A DNA stretch of 64,000 bases from Sphaerolaimus hirsutus (lineage: Eukaryota > Nematoda > Chromadorea > Monhysterida > Sphaerolaimidae). The notes under the pieces were generated by a model that was not told where the DNA came from, did no database searches, and saw nothing but the letters and a program-made list of their open reading frames with translations. The stretch is taken from positions 13,457,504-13,521,503 of the forward strand of contig OZ038460.1 in NCBI GenBank assembly GCA_964036195.1. The letters are read 5' to 3'. This document shows, piece by piece, positions 32,011 through 45,000 of the stretch; position 1 is the first letter of the stretch, and every line of letters begins with the position of its first letter. Both the position numbers and the translations under genes were made by a program.

Positions 32011-32440
32011 TTTGTTGACATGACTTAGACGCGGCTTGGGAAGGATGCAGGGTTTTGTTTCATCGTTATTATTACCTGATACCTATTTATTTGTGCCATA
32101 GATGATTAGTGGGAGAAGCTTAAAAGCAGTGAGCTTCTGTATATCGTGGATGAAAAATTGTGATATTATACACCGATTTATTCCTGTATAAATACGTGCA
32201 TGATGTATTTATTTGTGTCAATTCTATTTTTACTGGTTTTTATACACGTAAATATATAGGCAACTTTTATACGTTTCAATATGATTAGCATATGAATTCG
32301 AACAGCAGACAATATAGTGCATGTATTTTAATAAGCTTTATTGGTGGTCCCATATGATCGGTATCTGTTTTATGGTAAATTAAGTAAATTTATGTAGATT
32401 TTTATTGAATTCTTAGCCAATATTACACTTGTTAGGCTAG

Positions 32441-32651
32441 AATGGGCCCACACACGCTAGTTGACATACCTACATTCGTGTCAACTCAATGTCAACTAAA
32501 AACACAAAATAATTTTTAAAAGCAGCACACTTAATAGAAACAATGCAAATTGAGTGTCAATAGTGTAAAATCAAATATGCGCTGTGATAAAGGAAACTTG
32601 AAATCACATAATTCACTAAAATTTAGTTGACATCCAGTGTGTGGCGCCATT
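32441..32651. mobile_element. CTAGTTGACA MITE (copy 4) in the 3' UTR region
   Basis: AATGGGCCCACACACGCTAG on the left, CCAGTGTGTGGCGCCATT on the right. It lies between the stop codon at 32010 and the first good polyadenylation signal, so it may be part of the 3' UTR. Confidence 0.65.
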
Positions 32652-32795
32652 ACGGTGAAAAGAAGTCGCATCCAAGCTACTTATTTTGTTAATCAGTTCC
32701 CACGTTGTTCCCACTTCCATCGTGTACCAAACTAAGTTAACGGTTCCAATCGTAACATCGTATATAAAAAAGAATCTCGATATTTAGCCACACAA

Positions 32796-32824
32796 TTTAT
32801 TTCGTCACAATAAATTTCAATAAA
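32796..32824. terminator. Opposed polyadenylation signals of two convergent genes
   Basis: On the + strand AATAAA occurs at 32809-32814 and 32819-32824, downstream of the olfactomedin gene. On the - strand AATAAA occurs at 32801-32796, downstream of mRpS18C. The signals lie within 30 bp of each other, so the transcripts probably overlap at their 3' ends. Confidence 0.6.
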
Positions 32825-32933
32825 TTCAGCAAGCGATTCTAGTAAACAAAATAAAGTCCTCGTAGCGTGTACATTGAATACGTAGCAAAGCTGAGCAGCT
32901 AAAAAAGTAAACTAACTCGAAACAAACACAAAA

Positions 32934-33930
32934 TCAATGTGGATTAGGCCTCTGCGGCCGCATTGGATCGAACAATTTCGGGTCGCCCAAGTAGCTGGGA
33001 TTCTTGGACATGATGGGCATGTACCCCGCCCGTCTGGACATGTATATAGCGCGAATGAGTCGCCGCTGCTGTTCTGCACACAGACCGGTGATATGCCGCT
33101 CGTAAGTACGCCCAGTGAAGCTGCTGATAAATCTGTGTGCGGAATGGTTGTTTATGGAAAATGGACACCAGTTCCAAGGACTGTAAAGTGTAAAGACAGG
33201 TGTCAAATGTCATATAAATTTGTCAATTGTCATGCAAAGTGTCAATTGTCATGTCATACAAACTTCAGTAATAAAATCTTTTTTATTTTGGTTTTGACAT
33301 TTTACATGACACGCGACATTAGACTTTGAGTAGCCCGGGACTTCCCCCTGGGATCAATTCCGTAAGTCTTGAAAACAACCATCTTTGTAATGAGAAGACA
33401 AAAGTTAAAAGCAAAGTAAATTGAAAAGTGGGACATAAAATGAAAACTAAAACTTCAAAAGGAAATAAATTTTTAAAGTAAGAAGTGAAATGAAAAGTAA
33501 AACTTTAATATGGAAGTAAATTTAGAATTGAGAAGCGAAATGAGAAAGAAAAAGCTCAAAGCGAAGTAAACTTATCTACTTCTCTTTTCTCACTAAAGCG
33601 AATTTACTTCCCTTTAAACTTTTTATTCACTTCTAAAATAGTAAAATAGTCTCCACTTGCGGGAATTGAACACAGTTTAGCCGCAAGACGATTGAAAACT
33701 GACTGTGACAAGAGTCTGGGGTTCTTGTAATCTGGCGTGATATTCTCTCTACAAAATAGGCACTTTCTGGGCTTTGGCGCAAAAGGATTTTCCATTTGTA
33801 CAAGGCCATCCTTGTCCACAGGCAGCGAGCTGTACATAGCTGCCGCGCGCGTCACAACAGAACTGGATGGGTCACAGGTAGATGTGACCATTTTACGCAC
33901 TGCTAATCGTGCGGCTAGCATCGCACTCAT
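32934..33930 (-). CDS. mRpS18C: Mitochondrial small-subunit ribosomal protein S18C (bS18m)
   Basis: Two exons on the - strand: 33930-33704 and 33132-32934. The join completes a Gln codon and gives 141 residues ending at TGA. The junction creates NPRLLSQ followed by FISSFTGRTYERHITGLC, which matches the S18 family core (LLSQF.SPFTG..YGRHITGLC). Residues 1-18 are rich in Ala, Arg and Lys with no acidic residue, as in a mitochondrial targeting peptide. A CLFC pair and the later GLC cysteine fit the zinc-binding cysteines of this class. The C-terminus DPKLFDPMRPQRPNP is typical of insect members. The protein binds 12S rRNA in the small mitoribosomal subunit. The intron holds a MITE (33169-33352). 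Gene order is tail to tail with the olfactomedin gene. Confidence 0.9.
33169..33352. mobile_element. GGGGCAGTCCC-family MITE (copy 3) in the mRpS18C intron
   Basis: Left CAGTTCCAAGGACTGTAAAG, right CCCGGGACTTCCCCCTGGG, with internal TGTCAAATGTCAT and ATTTTACATGACA. More diverged than the copies at 16.9 and 62.1 kb. Confidence 0.6.
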
Positions 33931-34550
33931 TTTGGGTCGTGTGGAGTTATGCTCCTATAGATTGGGGCGTCTGTTTGTGCACTCGAGTCCAGTTATAGGT
34001 TTTTCGCCATATTGGATGTTTTAGGGGTCAAAGGCGTGTGTAAAAAATATCGCGTGCCTGTGTTATGAAACATTTTGCGTATGCGTGTAAAGTAGAACTG
34101 TTATGCTTGCATAATGCATATCAGCTGTTAAATCAGATCAGACTACTATATTTAGATATATTTTATGATTAATTTCTTGATAAGAATGCTCAATTTGTTT
34201 GTTCTATATTTGTATGTACATGTCAATTTTCCATGTTTTTCAAAATATGCTATCTCGGTTGTCGATTTTAGCCAACTTTGAATATGAATTTATCAAAATT
34301 TTAGATCCATTGACAGTGCGTATTCAAAAGTCTATTCACTACAAACTTTTACCACGCTTGTTATGCAACCGCAACGGTTCCATTTCACACGCATACACAG
34401 AATGTTGCATAACATGGGCAAAAGCCACATTTTTCTGCACGCACCGATGAGACGCGCGATTCTGTGATGCGCGCGGCGGTCATCACGCGAAAAAAGCCAA
34501 GCTGACATAGGAGCATAACTCCACAACGCCCTCATTTTGGACGTTTCAGA
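33925..34550. repeat. Inverted-repeat element over the 5' end of mRpS18C
   Basis: CATTTTGGGTCGTGTGGAG and TTATGCTCCTAT on the left are mirrored near 34505-34550 by ATAGGAGCATAACTCCACA and CCTCATTTTGG. The left end overlaps the first codons of mRpS18C, so the element may supply the promoter or first codons. The interior is AT-rich without a gene. Confidence 0.5.
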
Positions 34551-34787
34551 TTGGCAACGTGCCAATATTTTTTGTTTTTGAAATAATTATTTTTGAGGTG
34601 ATTACATGCTATTTGGATACGTTAGTATGATTCATGTGAAACTGTGAATGTTGGCAATACTGATCTCGAGACAACAAAAAAAGGATATCTAATTTCCTGT
34701 CATTTTTCGTGCAAGAAATCAATCGTTAAGAAAAATGAACGCATCGCGGCAAATGTTCACTTTTGCATGGGAATTGAACATTGTGCG

Positions 34788-35297
34788 ATCCCATTAAAAA
34801 TGGCTAAAGCCAACAAAAAGTGGACGCCATATCCAAACATGTATGCCTTTGAATGCAGAAAAGTAATATATATCATAAAAATCTTGCCATTTTAAGATTG
34901 AGCTATCAAAAGAACTATATCAAGGGTAATTTATACCTTTATTAATGATATAGGTAGGCTATCAACACAGCAAATTTTATCACAAGGATACAATTTCACC
35001 AAACTTTTGCATGGCAGCGTGAGCTTTTTGTATCTTTCAAATGTGCCACACATTGACCCAGCTCACGCTGCCATGCAAAAGTTTGGTGAAATTGTATCCT
35101 TGTGATAAAATTTGCTGTGTTGATAGCCTACCTATATCATTAATAAAGGTATAAATTACCCTTGATATAGTTCTTTTGATAGCTCAATCTTAAAATGGCA
35201 AGATTTTTATGATATATATTACTTTTCTGCATTCAAAGGCATACATGTTTGGATATGGCGTCCACTTTTTGTTGGCTTTAGCCATTTTTAATGGGAT
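34788..35297. repeat. Long inverted repeat: 238-bp arms, 34-bp spacer
   Basis: Arm 34788-35025 and arm 35060-35297 are reverse complements over all 238 positions that I compared by eye. The spacer is 35026-35059. Arms contain mixed AT-rich sequence, not simple repeat. If transcribed, it would fold into a long perfect hairpin RNA. No TSD was found. Identity this high implies very recent origin, gene conversion or an assembly artefact. Confidence 0.9.
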
Positions 35298-35440
35298 ATA
35301 CTTCTTTTTGGTGGCCACGGGCCCACTAGGATATCCATTATTAATATCAACAATGATGTCATGATTTAGAAAACCACAAATGTGTGGTGTGTGGTCCATA
35401 ATACCACAACTTTGAGTATGAATATGGAAAATGTTGAGTA

Positions 35441-35871
35441 CAGGGTCGTATCCAGGGGGGGGCGGGGGGGGCTGCAGCCCCCCCCCCTCCCGGGGCGAGA
35501 CCAGAAAGTGACCGGAAAATTCCGACTTTTTCAACGCCAGCGTAAAAAATTTTGCGCGCAAGCGCGCATTCTTCACCAGACATAAGGTATATTATCATTC
35601 GATTTGCTTCATGTGACCGCAAATCGTTGTAAATACACTCAATGTTGTGTTTTTGCTGTTTTGTATGTATATTTACATACATATACAGCGTTCCATGGCG
35701 CTGACACCAACGCCAATGGCGCCATGGCGTGGCGCCTACTAAAGGCGCCAGCGCCATGGCGCCATTTCGCCACTATGTAGGTATAATTTTAGGGGGGGGG
35801 CTGAGCCCCCCCCCTCGCCGGCCTCCGTAAACAAGCAGCCCCCCCGCTCAAAAATCCTGGATACGTCCCTG
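35441..35871. mobile_element. hAT-like CAGGGTCGTATCC element with G/C tracts
   Basis: Left CAGGGTCGTATCCAGGGGGG, right TCCTGGATACGTCCCTG, perfect 8-bp duplication GTTGAGTA (35433-35440 and 35872-35879). Subterminal runs of G and C of 7-10. It contains the shared GCGCGCAAGCGCGC motif (about 35553) and a GGCGCC block at 35690-35765. Confidence 0.88.
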
Positions 35872-35999
35872 GTTGAGTAAATACATGATGTGAAAGCTAT
35901 TGTAATTATCGGAAAATGTAAGTGGAAGATGAATACCATTTCCAAATTTTTTATTATACACTAGTGACTAGAGTATAAAGTAAAATTTAAACAAAAATG

Positions 36000-37170
36000 A
36001 TAAAAAATAATTTAAGTAAAATAAAATCAATGTGTAAAAAATTTTTGATTAGAAAAAAATTATAAAAATTGAATTTAAACTTAAATCAAAATAATAAAAA
36101 ATAACCAAAAAAAATATTACAAAAATTCAATTTAAATATAAAAATAATTCATTTATTTGGATTTTTATGTAAATTAAATTTTAAAAAAGTAGATAAGAAA
36201 AAAATTAAAAAGATAATTTAAAATGATAAAAGCTAAAATATAATTTTAAAAACTTATTTATTTATTCTAATTTTCAAACAAAAAAAATCAACAAATTGTT
36301 TTAAATTTTTTTAATACAATACAATTAAAATTAAACTAAAATCAAAACCAAAATAATAAAAATTTATAAAAGTTAAATGTAAATATAAAAATAATTCATT
36401 TTTTATTTTAATATAAATTGAATTGAAAAAATTAAGTAGATAAGAATAAAATTAAAAAGCAAATAATTCAAAATGATAACTTGAATATAATTTTGAAAAA
36501 TTATTAAAGTGTATTAATTTTCAACCAAAAAAATCAGCAAATTTGTTTCAATTTTCTTTAATATAATTCAATTTAAACTAAAATAAAAATAGTAGAAACT
36601 AACCAAAATAAAAGAAATGTTACAAAAATTTAATTTAAATATAAAAATAATTCATTTATTTTGATTTTAATATAAATTAAATTATAAGAATAAAGTAGAT
36701 AGGAATAAAATTAAAAAGCAAATAATTTAAAATGATAAAAAGCTCAAATATAATTTAAAAAATTATTTATTCATTTTAATTTTCAAACAAAAAATCAACA
36801 CATTTTTTTATTAAAAAAATTAAACACATTTTCAAAAAAAAATTTTTATTAAAAATATATAAATATTTTTTTTGTGTTTATTTTTTAATAAAAATATGTT
36901 AAAACAAAGAAACAAATATAAAAGCATGAGTATAACAAAAAATAATAATTTTAAAAAATATATATAAAAAGTAATAATAATGATTTTTAAATTTGAAAAT
37001 TTAAAACAAAATTTAAGATAAACAAGTTTAAAATTTTTTTGCGTTCATTAAATTAAAAAAACAAACAAAATAAATTATTTTCAAATTTAAAAATTCAATA
37101 ACTTTAAAAAATGAACATCTAAAATTAAAAAGTTTGAAAAATGAAATAATTTAAAAAAACTTTTTTATTT
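36000..37170. repeat. Extremely AT-rich low-complexity block
   Basis: About 1.2 kb almost entirely of A and T, with recurring words such as AATTTAAATATAAAAATAAT, AATAATTCATTTATTTTGAT and AGTAGATAAGAATAAAATT. Several near-copies of a 250-300 bp unit can be made out (starts near 36130, 36370 and 36610), so it is an old degenerate tandem array. No coding capacity. Confidence 0.75.
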
Positions 37171-37769
37171 ATTGGCATCTCCTTGTCACGCGAAATCCGT
37201 TTTTAACTAAACTGGACCCAGTATAATATCAAGCAGCACTTTCAGCACACATGCGCATTTTACACAAAACACGCAAACTCAAATAACTTTTCTAAATCTC
37301 AATCAAAATTAGCCAAAAAGAGCTCATTTGAAAGCTCTTGTCCCAGCGCACATCAACAAATTTTTTTTATTGCATACTTTGTATTCAAATTTTAAATTTA
37401 TTCATGTTTTAAGATTTCAAACCGCTACTGTCCTAAAGTGGGCGGAGCCTGTAACAAATTTTTTGTAAAATAATAAATTGCATCATAAGCTCTTTCATAT
37501 GAGCCATTATTCAATAAAATCGGTTGTGTTACAGGGAAGTTATTGCAGTTTGAAGTTTTTCATCCCAACAACAAGAACAAGAACAGCACCTCAGAACGAA
37601 ATTCTTGAAAAACTTTTTTCCAGTTCAACCAATCGGTTTGAGAATTGGAGTCAATATACTTTCCGACACGGGCTTTCCAACGGCGTAGACGGTTTCCTTG
37701 TATCTAATGGCGTTCTAAAGTTATTTGAGTTTTAATTTTCGATTTTCCGCATTTTGCTGTCTCTGACCA

Positions 37770-37883
37770 TATTATGGGTGGGTCGCTTGCGCCCTCCCTC
37801 GGCAGCGAGGGATGGCGCTGGCGCGCCCACCCGATATTGAACTGAGTTGCACACCAGAAGACTTTCGCTGAATTTGGAAAAGT
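37770..37883 (+). other. Possible 5' non-coding exon of PPP4R1
   Basis: A GC-rich patch followed by GGAAAAGT and a strong donor, GTAAGTATTT, at 37884. The first coding exon (39071) begins at a splice acceptor, so an upstream non-coding exon must exist; this is the best candidate. Not confirmed. Confidence 0.3.
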
Positions 37884-38838
37884 GTAAGTATTTCCGGGTC
37901 GATAACAGCTTGACTCCGCCTTATAAATCACTGTATACGTAACTTCTGGGATGTATTAGCTTTTAAATTATAAATTTCTGTGAATAAAACGTAAAACTTC
38001 CCACAAAATTCCACGCGCCGCTCGTTTTGGAAATATAAGACTCTACAAACTTATGCCAATATAGGTGTTACCTCCACGTTTGAACGTAGGGAAGCGTGTA
38101 AGAATCAAATTTCTCTCGAAGAAACAGCCTGAATTTTCTGTCAATGTTTCGTTAAAGTTCCGTCAAGCAACGACGTTTTCTGCAAACGTTTCCTACGTTG
38201 CAACGATTTGCTCAACGTACGACTGTCAGTGTCAATTTCTGCACGGATCATCTGTTATGGATGGTCACGTTCTGTTCGTTCACCCTGAAGATTCGGGTTA
38301 ATATCATCCTTCCGTTTTCAGAATGCCCCCATCGGATGCGGTGCGAACTTCAAATCTGGATACGATTTGGTGGGCCCGCTTTTGACGCCGTTTTCTCAGG
38401 CGCGTTTCTTGGTTCTACGTAAATTGTGGTCGGTTTGGCTTTCGTTCGTTACGAACCCCCACGGTTTTTTGGGTGGCTTTTTGTGTCATGTGACAGACGC
38501 GCAGTGGGTGGGCTTCTGTGGTAGTTGCTGGTGTTCTACGATATGGCGCACCACGCTGAACTTTTGAGTTACGCGTTCGAACGTTTTTTTTTGTAGTCGC
38601 AGCGGTATTTTCAAAAATTCTAATTTTTGGATGAAAAGCAGGTTCATCAAAAGGGTTTCAGCAATTTAGCATGTAGGCATGAATAGCTTTCTGTTCGGTA
38701 GATTTCTTTCCGAGTTTCGAATCAAAGCGAGAAGATCGAACGCGTGAGTCAATATTTCAGTGTGGTGCGCCTTTCTGTTTGAAAAATTCAATTGTGAAGA
38801 TGTGACATGATTTCCGATACGCGAAATACATTATCCTG

Positions 38839-38922
38839 ACGCAAAACGCTTGTAAAGCATTACGTGCGCAAAACGCTTGTAAAGCATTACGTGCGCAAAA
38901 CGCTTGTAAAGCATTACGTGCA
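38839..38922 (+). repeat. 27-bp tandem repeat, three copies
   Basis: The unit GCGCAAAACGCTTGTAAAGC plus ATTACGT is repeated three times almost without change. It may lie in the 5' intron of PPP4R1. Confidence 0.85.
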
Positions 38923-39077
38923 GTCTGGGGCCTGTGCCGCACCCTGTACAATTCATGATAAAATAAATACAAGGAAAACTTTTTTCAAGCGTTTACTCAA
39001 TGTGACACCCGACATGTTGCGGGACTGTCTTCAGTAGCACATGATAACATGACTATTTTTTTTCCTGCAGATGATTG

Positions 39078-42000
39078 ATGGCGTTGATTAAGTCTAGTAT
39101 GATTGCGAGCAGCTCATCTGACGCCAACAGTGAGTCAACGTTTTTTTGTTCCGTCATAGGCGCACCGCACACTCAAAATTTTCAAGGGTGGTTCGAACGT
39201 TTTTGAGTTCCGCCAAGGCAGAACTCCATGGGTGGTTCGAACATTTTTATTTAGGAAAAATGTGGCATTTTTAGGACATTCGGATGGAATTCACACGAAT
39301 CCGGATGAATTCACACAGTTTTTGTCCATTTGCATATCATAACAAAATGTTTCAAAAACATTGGGACACTTTCAATTCCGCCCTTGACTTAAGAGATACG
39401 CCCTTTAGAGAAGGTTGTTTTTTTAGTAATATCCACTTGTTTAAAAGTTATTGAAGTTTACTGTGTGGCATATTTGTGTAAACTGAAACTGAATTCCACC
39501 CTCTAGAAAGTGTCCGAATGTTTTCTTGCCTAGATGGCGCACTGCACTCAAAATTGTCAAGGGCGGTTCGGACGTTTTTGAGTTCCGCCAAGGTGGAATT
39601 CCAAGGGCAGTTCAGTCATTTTGCACTTTCCTACCTGTCTGAAATAATTCCGCCCATGCACAATCCGGGGCAATTCCGCCATCGTGCAAAGTGTTCGAAC
39701 GTTTCATGTGCGGAATTGAAATCGAGGGCAGTTCGAACGTTTTTGGATTCCGCCCCCGTTTTTAATTCCGCCCTTTTGAATTCCGCCCTTGAAAAAGTGT
39801 TCGAACTGCAACTGAAAATTTGAGTGTGCCGTGCAACATACTGGTATGACCACCTGGCAGCAAGCATTTATAAAAATTCCGGCTTGAAAATTATCCATGT
39901 AAACCAAAGTGAACTGTTGAACCAAAGGTCACGTTTCTACGTCAAGTCATTTGTACTGATTTCATTTCTCACATTTTACTTTGAGAAAAACCCACTGGTG
40001 TATGTTTCTATACGTCTGCAAAGCATTTTTTTGTTAAATTTTTAACATTTTTGGTCTGTGGATGTTGTTAACTGAATTGTCGATAATTGTAGTTGAGAAA
40101 TTGGGAGGTTGATAGCTGCAAAACTTTTTTTCTGTCAATCAGCCGATATTGTTTTCAATAATAAAGATATGTAGGTATCTGAGATGCTGGAGGATGTTAA
40201 AGTTTCTTCAACCCAACCCCACTAAACCCCTACAATTGTCACTCACTGCTAGGGATGGCAAGCGATTTTTTTTAAAGCGATTTTCAAAATTTTTTTTTCG
40301 ATAAAAAAAAAAAAATCGCAGCACCAGTACCGATTTAAAAAAAAAATCGCTGGCTAAAAATTTTGGTACTCGAGCACTAGGTAAAATGCAAAAATTTTGT
40401 GCGCAAGCGCGCACTTTCATGCAAACAATCCATCAGTTACTTTTTTCATTGCTTTTACAACCAATTTGGGGGTGTAGTACGCATTTATGTGTGCTTTTAA
40501 GCGTGTAAGGTAGGCTGTAAATCATTTTAGGAAGTATTCATAGTTATGCTTTGTGTGGTCACATCAAACATTTATGTGAATGCATCCATGTTCACTTCCA
40601 ATATGATTTATAGTTTGTTCTGAGCAAGAACATGCTATTTCTGCAAACAAAATTGCAAATGATCGATGAAATGTGATTCACGTCACAAATATAACAATTT
40701 AATTACTTTTACACTTAAAAATAACTGACTTTCAAGCTTTTCCGAAGCTCTACAGTACTTATATTAGCACAGAAAGCGTAAGTGTGCACTCTCTATCAAT
40801 TTATATTGCTTTTATTACCCCAGAGGCGATTTTAGACAGAAATGGGGCTAATTTTGACCCCAGCGATTTTTATTTAAAAAAATCGATAAAAAAGTCGATT
40901 TGAAAAAAAATCGGGGTCGTTAAAAAAAATCGATTTTTTTCCAACCCAAGTCGTTTACTCACTGCAACCCCCGCTAAGTTTAATTCCCCTCACAAATCTG
41001 CAGGCGGTGAAGCCAGCGGCGAGGAGTCCACGTCGCGCGCGGGCGCCAGCGGCGACGACGGCAGCGGCACCGGCGGCGGCGGCGGCGGCGGCGAGATGGA
41101 AGAGCGGCACGCGCAGGCGGACGAGGTGCGCGCCTGCCTGCACCGGTTCGCCGTGTCCGACAACGCCGGCGAGCGCCAGATGGGCGCCAGGCACGCGCTC
41201 AAGACGCTGCAGATGGTCGGCGACGACTTGCCCGCCGTGGACGATGTTTTTCACGTGATTTTGAGCAGATTTGCAGTTGATGAAGGTGAGTCTGATTTCG
41301 GAAGTCTGTGAACTGGGGTGTGTTTGTTCAGTAGGCATGGAAAAATGCTGTTTTTTTTTCAACGGTAAACTACCCAAATATAATTACGATTGAGTGAGCA
41401 TATCAGTTATCGCTTCTAGCTTTATCAGATGTTGTTTCACCCCTGAGAATATTTACTATTAGGGTGTAAACTAATTAGTGTATGTTTTTTTTTGTGATTT
41501 CATAGAAATGCACATTCCTGCGTCCCATTATATTGTACATTGGCCGATTTTGATGCCCTTCGAGTATGTTAGGGTTTGGGGTCTGGGCTATGACGAATTG
41601 TTTTGGTTTGCTCGAATAATCCACCAGTCCTGAGATAAGGGGGGTCTATAAAAAGGTGTTCATTTTGTGTGGTCGATCTGTACATTGACTTTTGTAGTAT
41701 TTGATTGAATTACTACAATATTGTAGTAATTCAATCAAATACTACACTTTGAAGCTTAATAACTTGGCCATTTCTGGGCCGATTTGGATAGTTCGACACT
41801 TAAAATGATCAGCACAACCTGCAGATTAGTGATGTCTAATTTCGGTATGCCGGTTTAACCCGGTTATTGAACGCGAAAAATAATCGTAAAAATAATTTTT
41901 TAACACAGGTTTTTTTGAACATGCTATCATATACTTTAGACAAAAAGAATTCATCTGTCCTCAAAATTATTTCTATATCTCTTTCCAGTTTAAAGTTACA

Positions 42001-45000
42001 GCACTTTAAACTTCCGCCTCCAAACCATAAACATAAACCACTGCTTTGTGAATAATTTATGAAATTTCAAAACTCCGTATCTCGGCCATTTCTCAGCCGA
42101 TTTTCACCAACGCACACTTAAAATTACCAGAATAACCTGGAGATTTCATTTTTATGCTCTGATTATCTGTATACGCTGTTCGTCATGTGGTTATTTTATG
42201 GTTGGGAGGCGAAAGTTCAAAGTGCTATAACTTTTGATTGGAAAGAGATATTGAAAAAAATTTTTAGGCCAGCTGAATTCTTCTTGTCTAAACAATACGA
42301 TTGCATGTTCAAAAAATTATTTTCAGTGTTAAAAAACCGGGTCAAATCGGCATACGGAGTTAAGACATCACTAATCCGACCCAGGTAGGGTTGGGACGAT
42401 ATGACTTTTCGATATCGATATTCCATATTTTTTTCTGAAACTCGATATTCGATATCGATACGATATGGACCCTCGATATCGATATTCGATATTCGATATT
42501 TAAAAATGCTCGATATTCGATATCGATATTTCGATATTTTCGATATTTCGATATTTTGCTTTTGGTATAGCAGGGCATATCTCATTTGGCATATTGCATT
42601 TCCATTTGATCACAAACCCAACTGATCATGTCTACTGAAAAGTAGATGACACAAATTTAAATGGCAGACAATGATAAAAATGAGAAAATGATTTAAAAAT
42701 GTGACAGATGTGGTAAGGAAAAGGTGCCAGCCCCATTTATAGGTGCCATGCCATGGTGCCATTGATGTTTCCATGGTGTAAGTAGTTATTAAACATACAT
42801 ATACTCACATACATACACATACTTATGTGAACATCTGAGAGAGTATTTGCACAAGATTTGATGCTGCCGCAAGTGCTGAAACAAAAATACCTGTCATGTG
42901 AGAACAAAGTGCGCGCTTGCGCGCAAAATTTGTTAAAATTGCTTATGAAATCGCCTTCTAATAGTGCCATTCCTGGCTTATTTGAAGTCAGGCCCAGGGA
43001 GTATAGAATATCGAAAATATCGAAAAAATGGTCAATATTCGATATTCGATATGAAAAAATAGTTGATATCCGATTCGATATTTGATACGATATATCGTCC
43101 CAACCGTAGACCCAGGGGTCTCTAAGATTTTGGCCCTCGCGGGGGCTGGATTGATAGCAAATCGCTCCTCCGGAGGGATAGATAGCTGAAAATTTTTCTG
43201 GAGGGGGGGCTGGCGGGGGCACAATATATAGGCTTTTTAAGGTAAAGAATCGCTAATAATCAGTGAAAAGTAGCCAAAAGTAGGTTTAAAATGGCTAAAA
43301 ATAGGTATATAACCATGTATATAGTCAGAAAGCACGATTTTGCAGGTGAAAAACTATAAAAAGGTGTGAAAATGAGTGATTTTGAGCGAAAATTGGGGCA
43401 ACATTTGTCAAAAACCACCCCAGATAGATAGATAGCTGAGCGATTGGGGGGGGGGGGGTCTTTGGGGGTAGTAGCCAAAAATTTTGCCTCGGGATAGATA
43501 GATAGCTGAGCGGCTTCCGGGATAGATAGATAGCTGGCCGATTTGGGGGGGGGGGCAGCCCCCCCCAGACCCCCCTAGGAGACCCCTGAGCCGACCACAA
43601 ACATTGAATTGAATCTGCAGGTCGTGCTGATCATTTTAAGTGTTGAACGATCCAAATCGGCCCAGAGATGGCCAAGTTATTAAGCTTCAATGTCAATGTG
43701 CAGATTGACCACACAAAATGACCACCTTTTTATAGACCCCCGTTATCTCGGGACTGGGAGATTATTCGAGCAAACCAAAACAATTCGTCATAGCCCAGAC
43801 CCCAAACCCTAACATACGCCAACGGCATCAAAATCGGCCAATGACAAACAGAATGGAATGCAGGAATGTGCATTTCTATGAAATCACAAAAAACACTAAT
43901 TAGTTTATACCATAATATCTGTAAAAATGGAACGAACACGATGCAAAGGTCCATATCCTTAGGGCAATTGAACTGCCCTTTCGAGTGACCTTTCTGTCAA
44001 CAAAGTTTAACGACAAAAACAGGTTTTTAAGAAGAAAACTCTGTTTGAACTTTTCAGCGTTTGCGTTACTGTTTGTCAATTAACTAGCTGATCTCGTTGC
44101 TCCCATTTTCAGATCCTATAGTACGAGCAGAATTGTTGGAGCAGTTGCCTTTGTTATGCGTCCATTGCTCACAATCGCCCGTCCTTCAAGACCGTATTGC
44201 ATCACAATTAACACCAGTTTTGGCAAGTTTTCTGAGAGACTCTAATGCACAAGTGAGTTAAAGTGTTTCTAGGTGTTTGTGTAAGTGACAATGGAAGGGA
44301 AAAGTGTTTTTTAACGACCCTGCTTTTTGCGTTAAAAACCGTGATCAAATTTTTGTTTTAGTTCTAAACTTAGTTACCGTATTTCCTCGAAATACCCCCC
44401 CCTCGAAATACCCCCCTCGTTCTACCCCCCCCCCTCTCGGGACCACTATGAAACAATCACCCCCCTCGAAATACCCCCCCCAAATTGAGTGTCAAGGGAA
44501 CGTACATGACAATAACTGTAGTTTGTGATCTGTGTACTGCAGAACACACGTTAAAACAATGTCGGTGTCACGTTAGAACAGTGTACATACCATCTACATA
44601 AATACTAATATTAGTCTACAGAACCTTATAAATGGTGGTTTTTGTTGCATTTTTCGACGTCTGCGTACGTTTCAGACGACAATTTCGTACTTGGTTTTCA
44701 AAAATTTTCTTGTGAAATAATAACCCCCCTCGAAATACCCCCCCTCGTTTAACCCCCCCCCCTCTCGGGACGACTATGAAACAATCACCCCCCGGGGGGT
44801 ATTTCGAGGAAATACGGTATAAAAATATAACCCCAAAAATGGGTAAAATGGTAAAAAAGGCCACAAATTTTTTCGCTTGTCTGTGCTGCTGTGAAGTACA
44901 GTGTGAAATTTTTGTGAAAAATGGGCAAACTGGGTAATATATGGACATAAAGTATGGAGTAAAAAAGCATAAAAGCGCTTTTAATTGTACAGGCGCATTT

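Larger units (their letters stand above)
41460..43914. mobile_element. Large foldback element in PPP4R1 intron 2
   Basis: Arms at about 41460-41825 and 43597-43914 are inverted copies (GTAAACTAATTAG, GAAATGCACATTCCTGC, GGTCTGGGCTATGACGAATT and AATGATCAGCAC blocks). The loop is filled by three later insertions. A related partial copy of one arm lies at 55200-55340. No coding capacity. Confidence 0.7.
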
